From assembly GCA_905250075.1 (NCBI GenBank), contig CAJNOP010000004.1:3977237-4041236 (forward strand): a DNA stretch of 64,000 bases. The letters are read 5' to 3'. The position numbers were made by a program, and so were the translations under genes. Each line of letters opens with the position of its first letter. Position 1 is the first letter of the stretch. The DNA comes from Rotaria sp. Silwood1 (taxonomy: Eukaryota > Rotifera > Eurotatoria > Philodinida > Philodinidae). Shown one piece after another: positions 1-15,700 of this stretch. Below the pieces are notes generated by a model. That model was not told the DNA's origin. It did no database searches and saw nothing but the letters and a program-made list of their open reading frames with translations.

Positions 1-63
1 TTTTATTTTTATTTTTATTGTTATGAATTAAATTAATCAAAAGCAAAAAATATTTCTTTTTAG

Positions 64-500
64 AATCCAACATATGGAGATTTATTTGTTAATTTATTAA
101 TTCATCGAGACTGGCTATGTCTTGGTCTTTATCGTCGTCATGATAATTCTTCTACTGGTCCGATATCACAATCAAATAAACGTGTTGTTATTTGTAGCCC
201 ACCACGAACATTTCCTTTACTTAAAACTGATTTAGTAAAAACAAAACGAAATAAAATAATCATTTTATCTTTATCTTTATCTTTTCTATTTCATAGATTT
301 ACGTGATACAACAGTTTCAACCAAGATATAATCCTTCATTGAATATAGAATCAGAACCAATTAAACCTATTGATGATAATAAACAATCAAATATTGTACC
401 TGAAGCACTTAATACAGTCATACACATGCCATATACTGTAACTACTAAAATAACTCCGATCACAGATGACATTAGTGTAAATGATAATGATACAATATAG
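64..500 (+). CDS. Slo/BK-type calcium-activated potassium channel, C-terminal end (partial)
   Basis: Two exons are visible: 64-234 (after a TTTTTAG acceptor, phase 0) and 297-500 (TAG stop), joined by a 62-bp GT-AG intron. The first reads NPTYGDLFVNLLIHRD then LCLGLYR, then KRVVICSPP and LLKTDLV. This matches, in order, the last conserved block of the Slo1 gating ring, where the vertebrate protein has LCFGIYR, KRYVITNPP and PTDLIFCLMQFD; here the block ends IYVIQQFQP. A divergent 60-residue hydrophilic tail follows. The family forms tetrameric voltage- and Ca2+-gated K+ channels in the plasma membrane, and this part belongs to the second RCK domain. The pore and the rest lie upstream of the window. 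The family assignment rests on one motif block recalled from memory. Slo1 is more likely than other Slo types, but this is not certain. Confidence 0.72.
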
Positions 501-541
501 TTTTTTTTTTCTATGTTTTCTTTTTCTTTTTTGTTTTATTA

Positions 542-547
542 AATAAA
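542..547 (+). promoter_or_regulatory. Putative polyadenylation signal of the BK channel gene
   Basis: AATAAA about 40 bp after the TAG stop, in the expected place for 3' end formation. Confidence 0.5.
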
Positions 548-2803
548 AACAACCCAATGATTATTTGTTTTTACTTTTTACTTTCATATACGCGTTTATT
601 GAAAAAAAAAATAAAGGTGGTTAATGGTACGTTACGGGAAAAGTATAGGTGTCATCATGATTGAATTAATGAGTGAGAACCGCCTTGTTTTTTTTATTAT
701 TTTTTCTCATTTATTCTCTTGTATAAAGATGCTGGTCGTGGACGATCAAACAAGCACAGTAGAAAGCAATCAAGCACAACCACCATTGACTTTCGCTTTC
801 ATATTTAAGTGTCTAATCAAGACTGATGATGATCATGAAATGAGTTTTCATGTGTATTGCATGGCAAAATTCAACACGATTTCCGGCACACGCTATGTAG
901 GCTTCGACTATCTTCAGTTTAATTTCCGACGCACGCTCTTTTTTCTATTTTTGACATTTTATTTTTGCAGGTGAATATAATCTCTGTCATTTTATTCGAT
1001 ATCCTCTATTTGACAGTTATTCTATTCATATCTATATATTTTTTTCGTGATAACAAATATGCCCAAATTAAAATAGCGGTACTTATTTCATAGCATAGAC
1101 TTTTTTTTGTTTCTTTGTATCAATGACAGACTCAACAACGACAAATCATTATCGGTAGTCTTTCGTCTTTCTTTTTTTCTTCAACATAACAAAGAAACGA
1201 GTAACAGTAGTGGTCAACAGAGTGAGACGACGTTTGAAGAAACATATGCGGCTGGTGCTGATTGTTGCGCCAGTGAACCGACACGAAGAGCAATATTTCA
1301 CTTCACACACTCATACTTATAAAGACAGAGAGAGAAAGAGAGAGAGAAACTATTAAAGAAAACGAAGTCAAATCTCGACCGAACGGACATCTGGTGCGAT
1401 AGGGTAATCATAAACCATAGACAACATAAACTCCGATTGGTTCTTATTTAAAGTAGATATCGTAGTGCATATGAATTATAAAATTAAAATAATAAAATTC
1501 AAAATGATTCTTTTTCACTAACAGATTTTCAAAACAATCATCTCGTGTTGTCGAGAATTCTTTTCAATTTTTTAACAATAGACAGTACCAACAGTTAACC
1601 AATGGTTCTTTAAATTGACTATTTGTTGTAGTAAATAAACCAGAAGATCATGAATAGTTGGATAGTACCTTACGATCTCGAGAAAAGTCTGTGAAATATA
1701 ATGTCAATGATTTTCCTTTTTCTGGTGGTACAGTAGCACTCAGTCTAGTTCACCCTTGGTTATGCCACTAATGTTCGTACCAAAATTAAAGAGAAATGGT
1801 TGTAAACTCAATAACTCGACAATGGCAACAGTTATTGATCTATTGGTATTCAACAATCGAAAGAAAAGAACTTCGAACATCCTTTTCTCTACAATTAAAT
1901 AAGACAAATTTATTTTAAAACTCATTCTTTTCGCAAAAAATTTTTAAAAAAATACATGAAAACGGTGATCCATTTCAAGAAAATCTAGTAAACATCAACA
2001 GAATTCTGTAGAATTTAGCCGAATAGATACGTGATTTTCTTTACTCAACATTGACATATGAGAATACAATCACATGAACCATGCATTGAACTATAAATCT
2101 GCAGTCCCTCTAGCTGAATCACATTTCTGTATCGTAATTTTATATAGTATCAGATAAAATGACGTTTGACGTTTTGTTCTTTAGATTGGGGACAACCACG
2201 AGTTGATAGCTATTACCATTGTCAAATTATTGAATTTTACATCCATTTCTCTTAAAATTCTGGTGGAGACATTAGTTTTTTTATCCAAATAAGCATTCCT
2301 TCACCTTTTCATAATTATTCTATTATTAATCTTGATAATTAAAGTTTTGAGATAAATATATAAATTTATTCTTCTCCAAAAATGCAAAAATCTCTTGTTT
2401 TAACACATCATTTTAATATATTAGATTCAGTGTTTGGGAATTTTGCTTGTTTAAAACGGTTCAACGCCTTAATCTTTTTCTCTTCGAATCTTTTGATTTG
2501 TTAAAAAAATATTGCACTTTCACACTCTCAATATGTGTGAGAAGAGCGTGTCGTGTATGAGAGTTGCAACTATCTTTTTTTTTCTGCATTTTTCTCCGCC
2601 TCACACACTTTTCTTCTCATTTTTATCCAATGAAAAATGAATACAATAAACCAATGAAAATCGAGTTTCTTGTTTCTCTCTCCCTCTGTCATTTTCTCTT
2701 TTTTTTTCGCATGTAACAAAAATCACACAGTAGGAGAACATTATTTTATTCCATCTACCAAATCAAGTGACATCATCATTGAAAAACTTCAAAAAACCTA
2801 AAG
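548..2803. other. Intergenic region, BK channel to Pax
   Basis: No supported gene. There is a (GA)n run at about 1326-1349. The last 300 bp before the Pax start hold pyrimidine-rich tracts and ATCCAATG/CCAATG motifs (about 2626-2657), plausible promoter DNA. Short ORFs here have no recognisable protein features. Confidence 0.5.
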
Positions 2804-3740
2804 ATGAAAAGCAAATTGTATGTACCAGGTGTAGGTAAGTATATATATTTATATATTGTCTTACGTCATGATTGATCATCATTGAAGAATTGTTTTTATA
2901 TTAGGTCAAGCAGGAGTTAATCAACTTGGTGGTGTTTTTGTTAATGGTCGTCCATTACCTGATCATGTTCGTCAACAAATTGTTGAATTAGCATTACTTG
3001 GAATTCGTCCATGTGATATATCAAGAAAATTACTTGTTTCACATGGATGTGTTTCGAAAATTTTAACAAGATTTTATGAAACAGGTTCTATTCGTCCAGG
3101 ATCGATAAATGGTGGAAGTGGACGACATTCAAAAGTAAACTTAACAAATTTTTATAGCAGTGGCAGAACCAGGAGGATGACAGAATTCCCTTCAGAACTC
3201 GTTGAATTTCCTTTAGAAATGAAACAGTTCGAGAAAATACCTGCTTTTCAGCTTTAAAGAAAGGCTCAGTCTTTCCAATAAGTTCTTTTCAGCTCGATCA
3301 CTAGTATTATAATTAAATTATTTTCCAATCTAGTTTTTGTTTTCTTTGTAGAAAACCTATGATACTCGTATTGAGATCAATAAATGTCAGGTGAATACAT
3401 AGTTAACAAGATTTTCATGAAGAATATCGAAGATTTTCTTATTTTTTTCTTTAAATAGAATTCTGGTATTTCACCATCATCACACAAATCAATCAATAAT
3501 AAAGAATTATCATCAACTCGGTAAAGCTTTATAAATTTAAAATATAAACTTTTAATTTATTTAAAAAAAAATAAAAGGACTTATCGATCGTTTCCAACAA
3601 GTCCCAATCATCTTCCATCAAATTCATATGCAACATCAAGATATTTTTCATTTCATCATCCTAATCCATTTTTTTTTCAACATCGACCTCCACCACCACC
3701 AGCACCACCAAATCCATCATCGGATGAAATTGATAAATCC

Positions 3741-3771
<31 letters not shown>

Positions 3772-4023
3772 TTGATGATGATAACAGTTCAATATTATCA
3801 ATAGAAACAAAACCAAATCCATCATCTTCACTTATAAAACATTCAATAGAAAATATTTTATCAAATAAAGTAACAATAAAAAATAAACGACCATTATCAT
3901 CATTTTTGAATTGTATGTTAAATTAAATTATTTCGAATCTGTTTTTTTTTTATCTTATACTTATTTTTAGCATCACATGATGAACAAACAATTAACAAAC
4001 GTCAAAAATTTATTGAATGTTAA
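2804..4023 (+). CDS. Short Pax-type protein: PAI half of the paired domain plus eh1 octapeptide
   Basis: Six-exon model: 2804-2834, 2905-3134, 3352-3390, 3459-3520, 3578-3912, 3971-4023; 750 nt, 249 aa, every phase consistent. Residues 11-84 are a strong paired-box N-terminal (PAI) subdomain: [31 protein letters not shown] and SHGCVSKIL, ending in TGSIRPG. The linker and second (RED) helix-turn-helix subdomain, which should follow directly, are not found, and there is no homeodomain. Downstream come a Pro/His-rich stretch, ten consecutive Asp plus three more (GAT repeat), and HSIENILS at about residue 208, which fits the eh1/octapeptide Groucho-binding motif of Pax proteins. The inferred role is a DNA-binding regulator, probably a repressor. 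Exon 3 (13 codons) is the least certain. The first half resembles Pax2/5/8 and Pax3/7 about equally, so I give no subfamily. Confidence 0.82.
3734..3775 (+). repeat. GAT trinucleotide repeat encoding poly-Asp in the Pax gene
   Basis: Ten uninterrupted GAT codons, then GTT and three more GAT, inside coding exon 5. It gives an acidic tract that is likely to vary in length between alleles. Confidence 0.85.
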
Positions 4024-4126
4024 TATGAACATATTTCATTGTCATCTTGTTTGTTTGTTTTTTTTCTTGATTTCATTCTTCTCTATAACATACATTTTTC
4101 TTTTGTGTTTCGAAAACAGTATATAG

Positions 4127-4132
4127 AATAAA
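4127..4132 (+). promoter_or_regulatory. Putative polyadenylation signal of the Pax gene
   Basis: AATAAA about 105 bp downstream of the TAA stop. Confidence 0.4.
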
Positions 4133-6755
4133 ATCGGAAACATATTATACAAATATAGATTTTTTTCTTTCTTAAGTTACTATCCAATAAAAAAAAAGTG
4201 CTGGTTAATTGACATTATTAGCATCGGTTTTTTTTCTATTGAGTCTCACGCAAATGACAAATAACATTGTAGGGGAGGAGTGCTCTCCAATTAAGGTATA
4301 CCTTAGTGTGAGTGGCACCTGAATGTATATATGTGTCGATGTTGATCGCAATCAGTACTCTGATGACGTGATAGTGAGGCAACTAACTGCTTGAGACAAT
4401 TAGACGAAGTATGGATATTGGAAAAGACCACTTGCTGATCAAGTGTCAACGAAGATAGACATGCACGACACAGTTACTTTTTCTGTCTCTCTCGATTTTT
4501 GATTATCAGATCGATCAGTGATCGGTAATGATTGTAATGAATATAAGAATTAGTGTTTCATTAATTGTGTTGAGTTCAACTAATGAACATACATGATTTG
4601 AAAAAATGTTAATATAAATTTCGAATTTTTGTTATATTTTCACAGATCGAAGAAATAAACAATTGTGAAAAATTGAATAAATTGATTGGATATTTTATTA
4701 ATAGAATGCGAAATTTTTTTTTCTTAAAAAATATTTACAATGTTTATTAAGATTCGATTGCAAAAATAAAATGAACCAATCTTATTTCTAATCAAAGTTG
4801 TGGTTGAAACAAGAGATTGTATACCTCATTGCCGAAATGAAGAGAGGCAAATGTCTTTGGATTATCTGTGTTCGTAAGTTTCGTGTTTCAGCGACCATTC
4901 CTTATGTTCGTTCTTTATAAATATTTATCATAAATTTATGCATATACATTACATCGATTCAGCTATGATGTGTGCCTCATGAATAACGAGTTGGGCTTTC
5001 TTTTTACACGAGAAGTCCTTCAATCAATAAATCAATTTTAGGTAAGAAAAACTGATTTTCGAATTCTTATTTGAAACTTTGCATAAAAATAGAGCTTAAC
5101 GAGAATGGTTTTTTTTTATGAATGTTTCAGATCTGATCGCTGTTTCTATCGTAAAATACATCTATGGTAATAGCTTATCTTTTGCATCGCTTATACAAAC
5201 TGACAGATTTGATATTCTTATTTTACGATGGAAAGAAATCAGAGGACTTGAAACTTTCATAACAGAATACTGTCATTAAGTCGTGTTTCTGTTCAAACTT
5301 TAAGTCAAAAATCGAAAATGAGTTTGTCTACTATTTTTAATGGAGGCTTCAGCATCAATTGAAAAATACCGTGAAAGTGCAGCATATTAATAGCCGTAAG
5401 TTATAGGCACGAACTCTTTTTAGGGTATTCATAGCTCATTTGGCTCTGCATAAGGCAAACAGTCTTGAGTTAAAAAGCGATTTATCATTTGAAAAACTTT
5501 TTATGTTAGTTACTAACATAAGCACTAAGTTATTGAACTACCAGCTTAACTCTTAAATCAACTTATGAACCTTCTTTCAAACTTAATTAAAGAGCTTATT
5601 AGGGTTATTTACTTAAGTTAGTTATAAACTCGGCATATCACTATACCTACTAAGTGCAGTAAGTAACAATTCATACAATATAAGAACGTTTCTACTACTG
5701 CCAATATCATTTCAGAATATTATTGATAGCTTTGGTCATAGAAATAAAGATTATTGAAAACAGGCGCTGCCAATAGTTACATCACAGAAATATAAATTAC
5801 CGATTTTCGGCCAAGAACATACTCACCTAATCTCTTTCGTATTATATCAATTTAGTGGACGAGTCAGAGAAAATTTGTAGAGGGGTTCAGCACATGTTTG
5901 AAGCTGAGAGGCAGGTATATCTTCACCAATAATATAAGATCGTCTCATTTGTAAAGGAAACTTAAAGGTCTCTAGTAGAAGCTTAGTCACTCCTGGCTTT
6001 ATTGCTATTTCAATTTTTAGATTTTTTTCGCACAATTACACGCGAGAATAGAAATAAAATCTTTATTATTGTCTTGTTTCTAACAAGAAAAGATTAGAAA
6101 CCTTTGAAATAATTTATTAAAAATACAGAATTGAGTCTTCATTATTTTTATCTTTGTCACTATCATAGTTTTTTTTTGAGCTATTTGCATTATCGATAGA
6201 AGAAAGCGAAGTAAATATTCTTGCTTTTCAGTACCATGGACTTCAAACTCCATATTATTGATAAGAGATTTATTAAAAGAATATTTAACCCATACAATAA
6301 AAAGCTAAGTAGATGAGTATTTTGAAAACTTAAGCTACAATTTTTTTTCTTTTTATCTACTTTATCCTATACTTACAATTAAAAAAGAAAAAATATTCAA
6401 TATAAAAGACCCTCTAAATCAAATATTATTTTTTCTTTTCTTTCGTATTAAAAATGAAAAATAAGACTTCAATAAAAAAATGATAATGAGCATATGTATA
6501 TAAGAAAGAAAAGAAGAGGTCGTATTTGTAGTTCTAAAAAATGAAAGTAAAAATACAGAATAAAAGTTGAAGAAAAAATAATAATAATATATGTCTTTTT
6601 TTTAATGCTGTGAAGAAAACAAATGGTATCATTGATTATCTTGATTATTTGAAAGACAATGATAGATATTTTTACTAAAAATTGCGAAAACGAAAAACAA
6701 AACAATTTTTACTTTTTTTTAAAATTTTTAACTAATAATAAATCTTACTATTTCT
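4133..6755. other. Intergenic region between convergent Pax and tektin genes
   Basis: I see no supported gene. A perfect short palindrome, TATGTTAG-TTA-CTAACATA, lies at about 5503-5521 with weakly matching flanks, possibly an old palindromic repeat. The rest is AT-rich unique sequence. Confidence 0.4.
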
Positions 6756-9744
<2,989 letters not shown>

Positions 9745-12700
9745 GTTTAAAATATCGAATGAATGAGAACTAACTATAAAAAGAATTTATTTATCTTTAT
9801 TTTTTAATATTCTCTTTTTTAAATCAATAAAACTTTTTATATGAAAATAATTATATATGCTCGAGTTTGAATATTTTATTTTTTATATTATTAGAAAAAT
9901 TTAGATATTTTATTGATGTGTTTAATATTGTAATACTTGCGTATTATATTAGCTATTATGTATATACTTTTGATCGACAGAGTACACCACAAGGTAGAAT
10001 AAAATACAAGAATGATTGAATGACAAAAAGAAACCCTAGTCAAAATGTGAAGAATTTTTCTCTCTCCTGCTCTCTCTCTCTCTCCGCCTTCATTATTCTT
10101 TGCTTTTTCATTGTTGTTGTGTTACCTGTAAGCGTGTATACGTTCGCGTTGTCAACTGACTTCACTCATGGCTAACGACCATGGCTGCTATTACTACTGA
10201 TGTTGCTATTGTTGTTACTTTTGATCCTCGTTGTCAGAAGAAATACTCTATAATATGCTATTTTTTCTTTTTTTGACAGTAAAATATAAAAAAAAAAGAA
10301 AAACATTCATTTTTTTTGTACTATTCTTTCAATGAAGTTTATTCTGACGATGAACACAACACAAAGCCTCGAACATATTTATTCAATAATGAAAATCAAT
10401 CAAGAATAAAAGAAAACACAGAAAAAGAATTCATTTCCGATTTAGTAGTTTCTATTTTTGTTTCTTGCCAAGCTACGGCTAATGAAAAAATATTCTCAGA
10501 AAAAAAAAAGGATTTATTAATATAAAGTCTTGCATTGATCATAAATCTCTTTTTATTTTGTATTCTCAAATTGAAATGAAAAAGTTTCTTGTCGAACACA
10601 AAAAAGCAACACACTTATACGAATAAATTAACCACTTGAAACGATGGCGACGCGTGACTAGAGTGCTTTGATGCTATTAGTAAAATACAACAATTAGCAT
10701 CGAATACAAAATACAAAACTGTTTTATGTAAAACAGAAAAATATCATATGTTTGATTGTTTACATAAGAAATAAAAAATAACAAAAACACCACAAGAAAA
10801 GAAAATATTGTCAATTTAATAGAAAAATATACCAAAAGACGTTATTCTCAATAATCATGTGAAATTTTCCATTATTTATGTTCTCATTAAACAAAACAAA
10901 ATTTTTAAAAAAAGCTTTTAGTCTATTTTTAACTACTATGGTTTTATGATTGACAGATGTTTTAATGTAATCAATTTCAATTTCTATATGATACAATTAT
11001 TTAAAATGAATGATTTTATACTATACAAAAATGACTTGTGGGGTCCGATTTGATGAATAGGAGTGGCATTTTCCGGTAAATTATTTTAGATTTAAATTCT
11101 TGTCAAATTGAAGTCAAAGTAAATTCAAAACTTGCCAAGTTAAATTCAACAAAACTTTGGAGTTTTTTGGATTTAATAAACTTTTTAAAATGTGAATAGA
11201 TCATCCCTATTGTCAAAATATATGACGTTAAGAAAAATGAGCAGAACCAAGAAAAGAAACTGAAACCATATATTCAAATCTGACCATCAGAATAAAATAT
11301 TTCGTATAAAAGAACCATACTTCATTCCTATTGTTTTCTAATGATACTAAAACACTCATAAAAAATGTTTGATAGAATATTTTCGAGATAAAAGATTGCA
11401 TTTTGGTCTTGAGACAACCGCAAAAATTTAAATTTATCTTAAACTAATTTAAACTTAATGTTTTTAAAATTTATGTATGGAATGAATAAATATTTTTAGA
11501 TGTAAATTAGTAGTCCCTTTTAAAGAAACATCTAAGTCTAATACATTTAAATCAGAATACCACAGTTTTTTTTTCTTTCTGTAATCATAATAGGTACACC
11601 ATCAAATATGTACCTTTTTTGTTTTCGAAATACAACATTTAATACAAGCTAAAACCTTTTTTAATATATGATAGAATTGGCACTTTATCTTTATTTTAGT
11701 TTGAAAAAGAAAAAATAAATTTATTTTAATTTAAATACTTACAATTTAATATTGGTTTTGCGGTCTAACATCATCGATTAATAATGGTGCAAAACCATTA
11801 TCAGTGTACGATGCTGGACTGAAAAACAACAATTAATTTTAAGCATTTTTATTCACTTTACTCTATTTTAACTTTACTTTGTGGTTAAAGTATATATACT
11901 TTAATTTAGTTTAACGAGTATAGTAAAGTAAGCTAATTTGCTTTACTTACTAAAGTAAAGATAAAGTATCACTCCCAATAGATGACTATGTTTTTTATAA
12001 AAATAATACTATTGATTTGAAAATAACTATTTTTTGTGAAATTACTTGATTTGATGCAGAAGAATGTTTCATCAATATAGAGAAACTTTTTTGCCGTATC
12101 TCAAAATATCGATTACACATGATTATTAATGATTTTATTTTGTTTTAAAATTTTGTTATTTTTCTCTATTTCAAGAAAAACAAATGAAGCACAAAAAATA
12201 AAAATAACTATCAAATCATTTATTTGAATGTTTTGAGTATTTTTTATCGTCATTTATGTGTTCTAAATGAATATTTTTCATGCTTCCGCATGTGAATAAA
12301 AGCACTTTAATATGATTACAGTCATTTCCGAATCATGCGAATCACTTCAAAAAAACAAAAAAAAAAAAAATTCTTTTTTCTTTTAATTGACAAAAGTCAT
12401 AAATATACGTTTTATTTGTTTCTAAGACAAAAACAAACAGAACTTGTTGTCTACTCAATTAATATTTGAATAATAATTTAATTTCAGGAATATTAATTAA
12501 TGATATAACTTCCTCCTTGCATATGAAACACAGTATCTTATCACAATTATACAAAAAAAAAAATTCACGAACAACAATATGCAACACATATGCTTATTGA
12601 AAATATGAATTAGTTTTATTTCTGCATAATATTAGAAGACATTTTCATTAGCATAAAGAAATATCATCTAATACTATAGCTGAATTGAAGAAAAATGAAT

Positions 12701-12761
12701 ATATTATAAAATATGAATAAAATAGAAGTTGGAATGTTAAACCAAAAGATGATCACAAGCA
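9745..12761. other. Intergenic region upstream of tektin and downstream of MKK7
   Basis: No protein gene is supported, apart from one possible terminal exon at about 11746-11820 described separately. A (TC)n run lies at about 10070-10084. Around 11850-11970 are several short inverted ACTTTA/TAAAGT motifs. Confidence 0.4.
11746..11820 (-). other. Possible orphan terminal exon downstream of MKK7
   Basis: On the minus strand a good acceptor (GTTTTTCAG) is followed by 24 open codons and TAA (…NGFAPLLIDDVRPQNQY). If the final MKK7 coding exon used an internal GT (after GCTGGATG), it would splice to this exon in phase and replace the MKK7 C-terminus. Alternatively it is chance. No family is recognised. 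Confidence 0.2.
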
Positions 12762-15700
12762 TTACTGTTGTTTTTCAATTGCAACACGAGTAACATCTCG
12801 ATACCATCCAGCAACATCAACAGACTGTTCTCTTGATTGAATAAAAAATGGATGAAGCATTAATTGACCATATTTTGGTCTTTGTTGATAATCTTTAATT
12901 AAACTACAAAAAAAAAAGATGAATTATCAAATAGAAAATAATAAACGTCAAATACACCATATATCAACAAAAGATCGAAAATTATCAGAAAATGAAAGAT
13001 GAGTAGGTAATTGAGGAGAATCTTCCGTAACAATACGTGCCATAACACTAAAATCATTTTCACAATTTGAATATGGATGTACATTTGTAGCAAGTTCAAT
13101 CTAAATAAATCGTCATTTTCTCGTATATATAATCATAGAAAACAAACATCAACATTTTTCAACAAAAAAAAAAGAACGAAAAACAAATAAAGTTCGTTAA
13201 GATCATTTGCAACATATTAACAAGTCACAAAATACTTTAGATTTATGTCATTTTGAAAGTTATCTAATTCAAATCACTAGAATACATCAGTCTTCAATTT
13301 ATTTTACTCAATGTAGAACAGATAAGATGACAGAATTAACTTAATGCCTTTTGTAAGCTTTTGCCTTCAAAAAACGATCTTAAGCCAATTGCATTCAAAT
13401 CGTATGAAATGTTCAAAATATATTACAGCTATAGTAGATAAACTAGGATAAAGTTTTCAGTCCTATTACATAATGTTTTCAAAATATCTTCAACAAGCAA
13501 AAGTCAAGGAATAGCGTACTCAGCATAGGAAATTGCGGAACCACCTTTTTTTCCGTCCCGCCGGCTACTGAACTGTTTGACAGTTTCTTAATTTAGCATT
13601 CCATAATTTTCTGTATGTCGTCATTCTATAGATTTAATATCTTTTTATCTGAAAGAATATGTCAGATTGCAGTAGGCTTTTTTTTCTAAAATTCTTACAT
13701 ATCATGCGAAGAAAAAGGACAAGAATTTCAATACCTTGAATAATGGCCATCTGTTTATAGAAGTGCTTTTTTTATATAATAATAAAAATGTTTAATTCAA
13801 AAAACGAGCTTTATGGTTTCATATGCTCTTTCAAACAAACAAAAAAAGCAATTAGGTATAATGAAGATCCTTCAAGAATTTTAGGATGCATGACTACACA
13901 CGCATATTTTTCAAGCAGAAAATGACGGGAATCAACTAAAATTTTTAAAGAAAAACAATTTGAGAACCCAAATAAAAAGTCTTCTCATTTATAAAAGGCC
14001 AAACTTCGAGCTATGTTCTCATTTTACTTACAAGTGATATTCCTAAACTCCAAATATCAGCTCGTATATCATAATCAGGTTTTTCTGGATTCGATGGATT
14101 AATACGTTCTGGTGACATATATGCAGCACAACCAGCATTTCTTGATTTAGCTCTTGAGTCAATAAGTACACCACTAATACCAAAATCACATAATTTTATA
14201 TTTCCTTGTTCATCAATCAATATATTCGATGGTTTAACATCTAAAACGAAAGAAAAATAATTTTCAAACTGACATATATATGTATATATATCAAATAATA
14301 TAAACCTCGATGTATAATACCATGTTTTTCTTTCAAATAACTCAATGCAGTAACTGTCTAGAAGATAGAAAAAAAAAAAAAGATTAAATACAAATAAATT
14401 AATTTTAACATTTACAGAAAATGTTAATTTTCCAAGAATAAATTCAGGTATAGGTTGTCGAATAAGTTTAAGAAGTTTATCAAAACACGATGCCATTAAT
14501 TCCATACATATCCAAACTTCTGTCTATAAGATAAGAAATAAATGAAATAGGATAGTAATCCTTTTTTTTTTTGTATATGTATATTACTTGTTTAATAAAA
14601 TAACCAAGACACCGAACAATATATGGAAAATTATAACTTTTTACAAGAACATCTAAATCCATAATAATTCGTTTATTTTCTTCATTAGATGCTGTTCGTG
14701 GCATAACCTAAATTTTAATAATAAAAAGAACAGAAGAAAACTTAACAATATTTGAAAAAAATAAAAATAAATACTTTAACAGCTAATATCGTTTGACTTG
14801 GTTTATGTTCCATTTTAAATACTGAACCACATGAACCGGAACCAAGTAAATATTCTTTTACAAAATCTTTCTGTTCGATAAATTTGTCCTAGAAAAAAAA
14901 TACGAATAAACAAAATATTCATTTTTATGAAAAGGAATTTTTACGAATTCTTTAATAAAAATTTTGACGACAAGAATAACTTAAGAAAAATTGGGAAGTT
15001 TTTATACAGAATGTTTGTTCATTCTTGACCTACTAGAAAGTAATAAAAACTATAACTTAGAATGCTCTTTTCACATGTGTGCTTAGAAATTTTGTGTCAG
15101 TCTTTATTTGAGAGTAGTGAAATAATCTTTGAAAAGTCTAAATCATTAGTTTAGAAGGAAAACTTTCATATTTTCACTATTAATATTCGAAACTAAGAGT
15201 TGAGACTTTAATTTATATATATATATATCAGCTTGTAGAGCGTAAGTTACGTTACAAATTATACAATTCTTTGTCTTTCGACTAGATGGCTCAATCTTTG
15301 TTCTTTATAAATATTCATTTTTGAAAAACCGATAACCATTTTTTATTGAAAGTAACTCTTGAAAACCTACTTGGATAAAAGTCAAAATTTAGTATAATAT
15401 CACAGTTTGTAGAGGAGTGTTTGCTCTACAACATGAACGACTCCAACTATTTTTAACATGTTCGAAAAGAGATTTATAGAATAAACAAACATTTCGTGGC
15501 TTACCATTAAAAATAATTTTTCAGGTTCTTCAGAAAGTCTCCAATTACTCTGAATTACAAAAAAAAACACTCCACATTTTCAAACCCATATTCTACAAGA
15601 GCATTCTAACTGATAGGTTTTGATCATTTCTATTGGATTACAAGTAAGCAAAACATCTGATTCAAAAACTTTCCAATCACCCGTTATGTAAGTCAAAGCA

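Noticed and set aside
624..974. 116-codon ORF downstream of the BK channel
   Set aside because: It has no recognisable domain, an odd composition (poly-Phe stretches from T runs) and no splice or homolog support that I can see.
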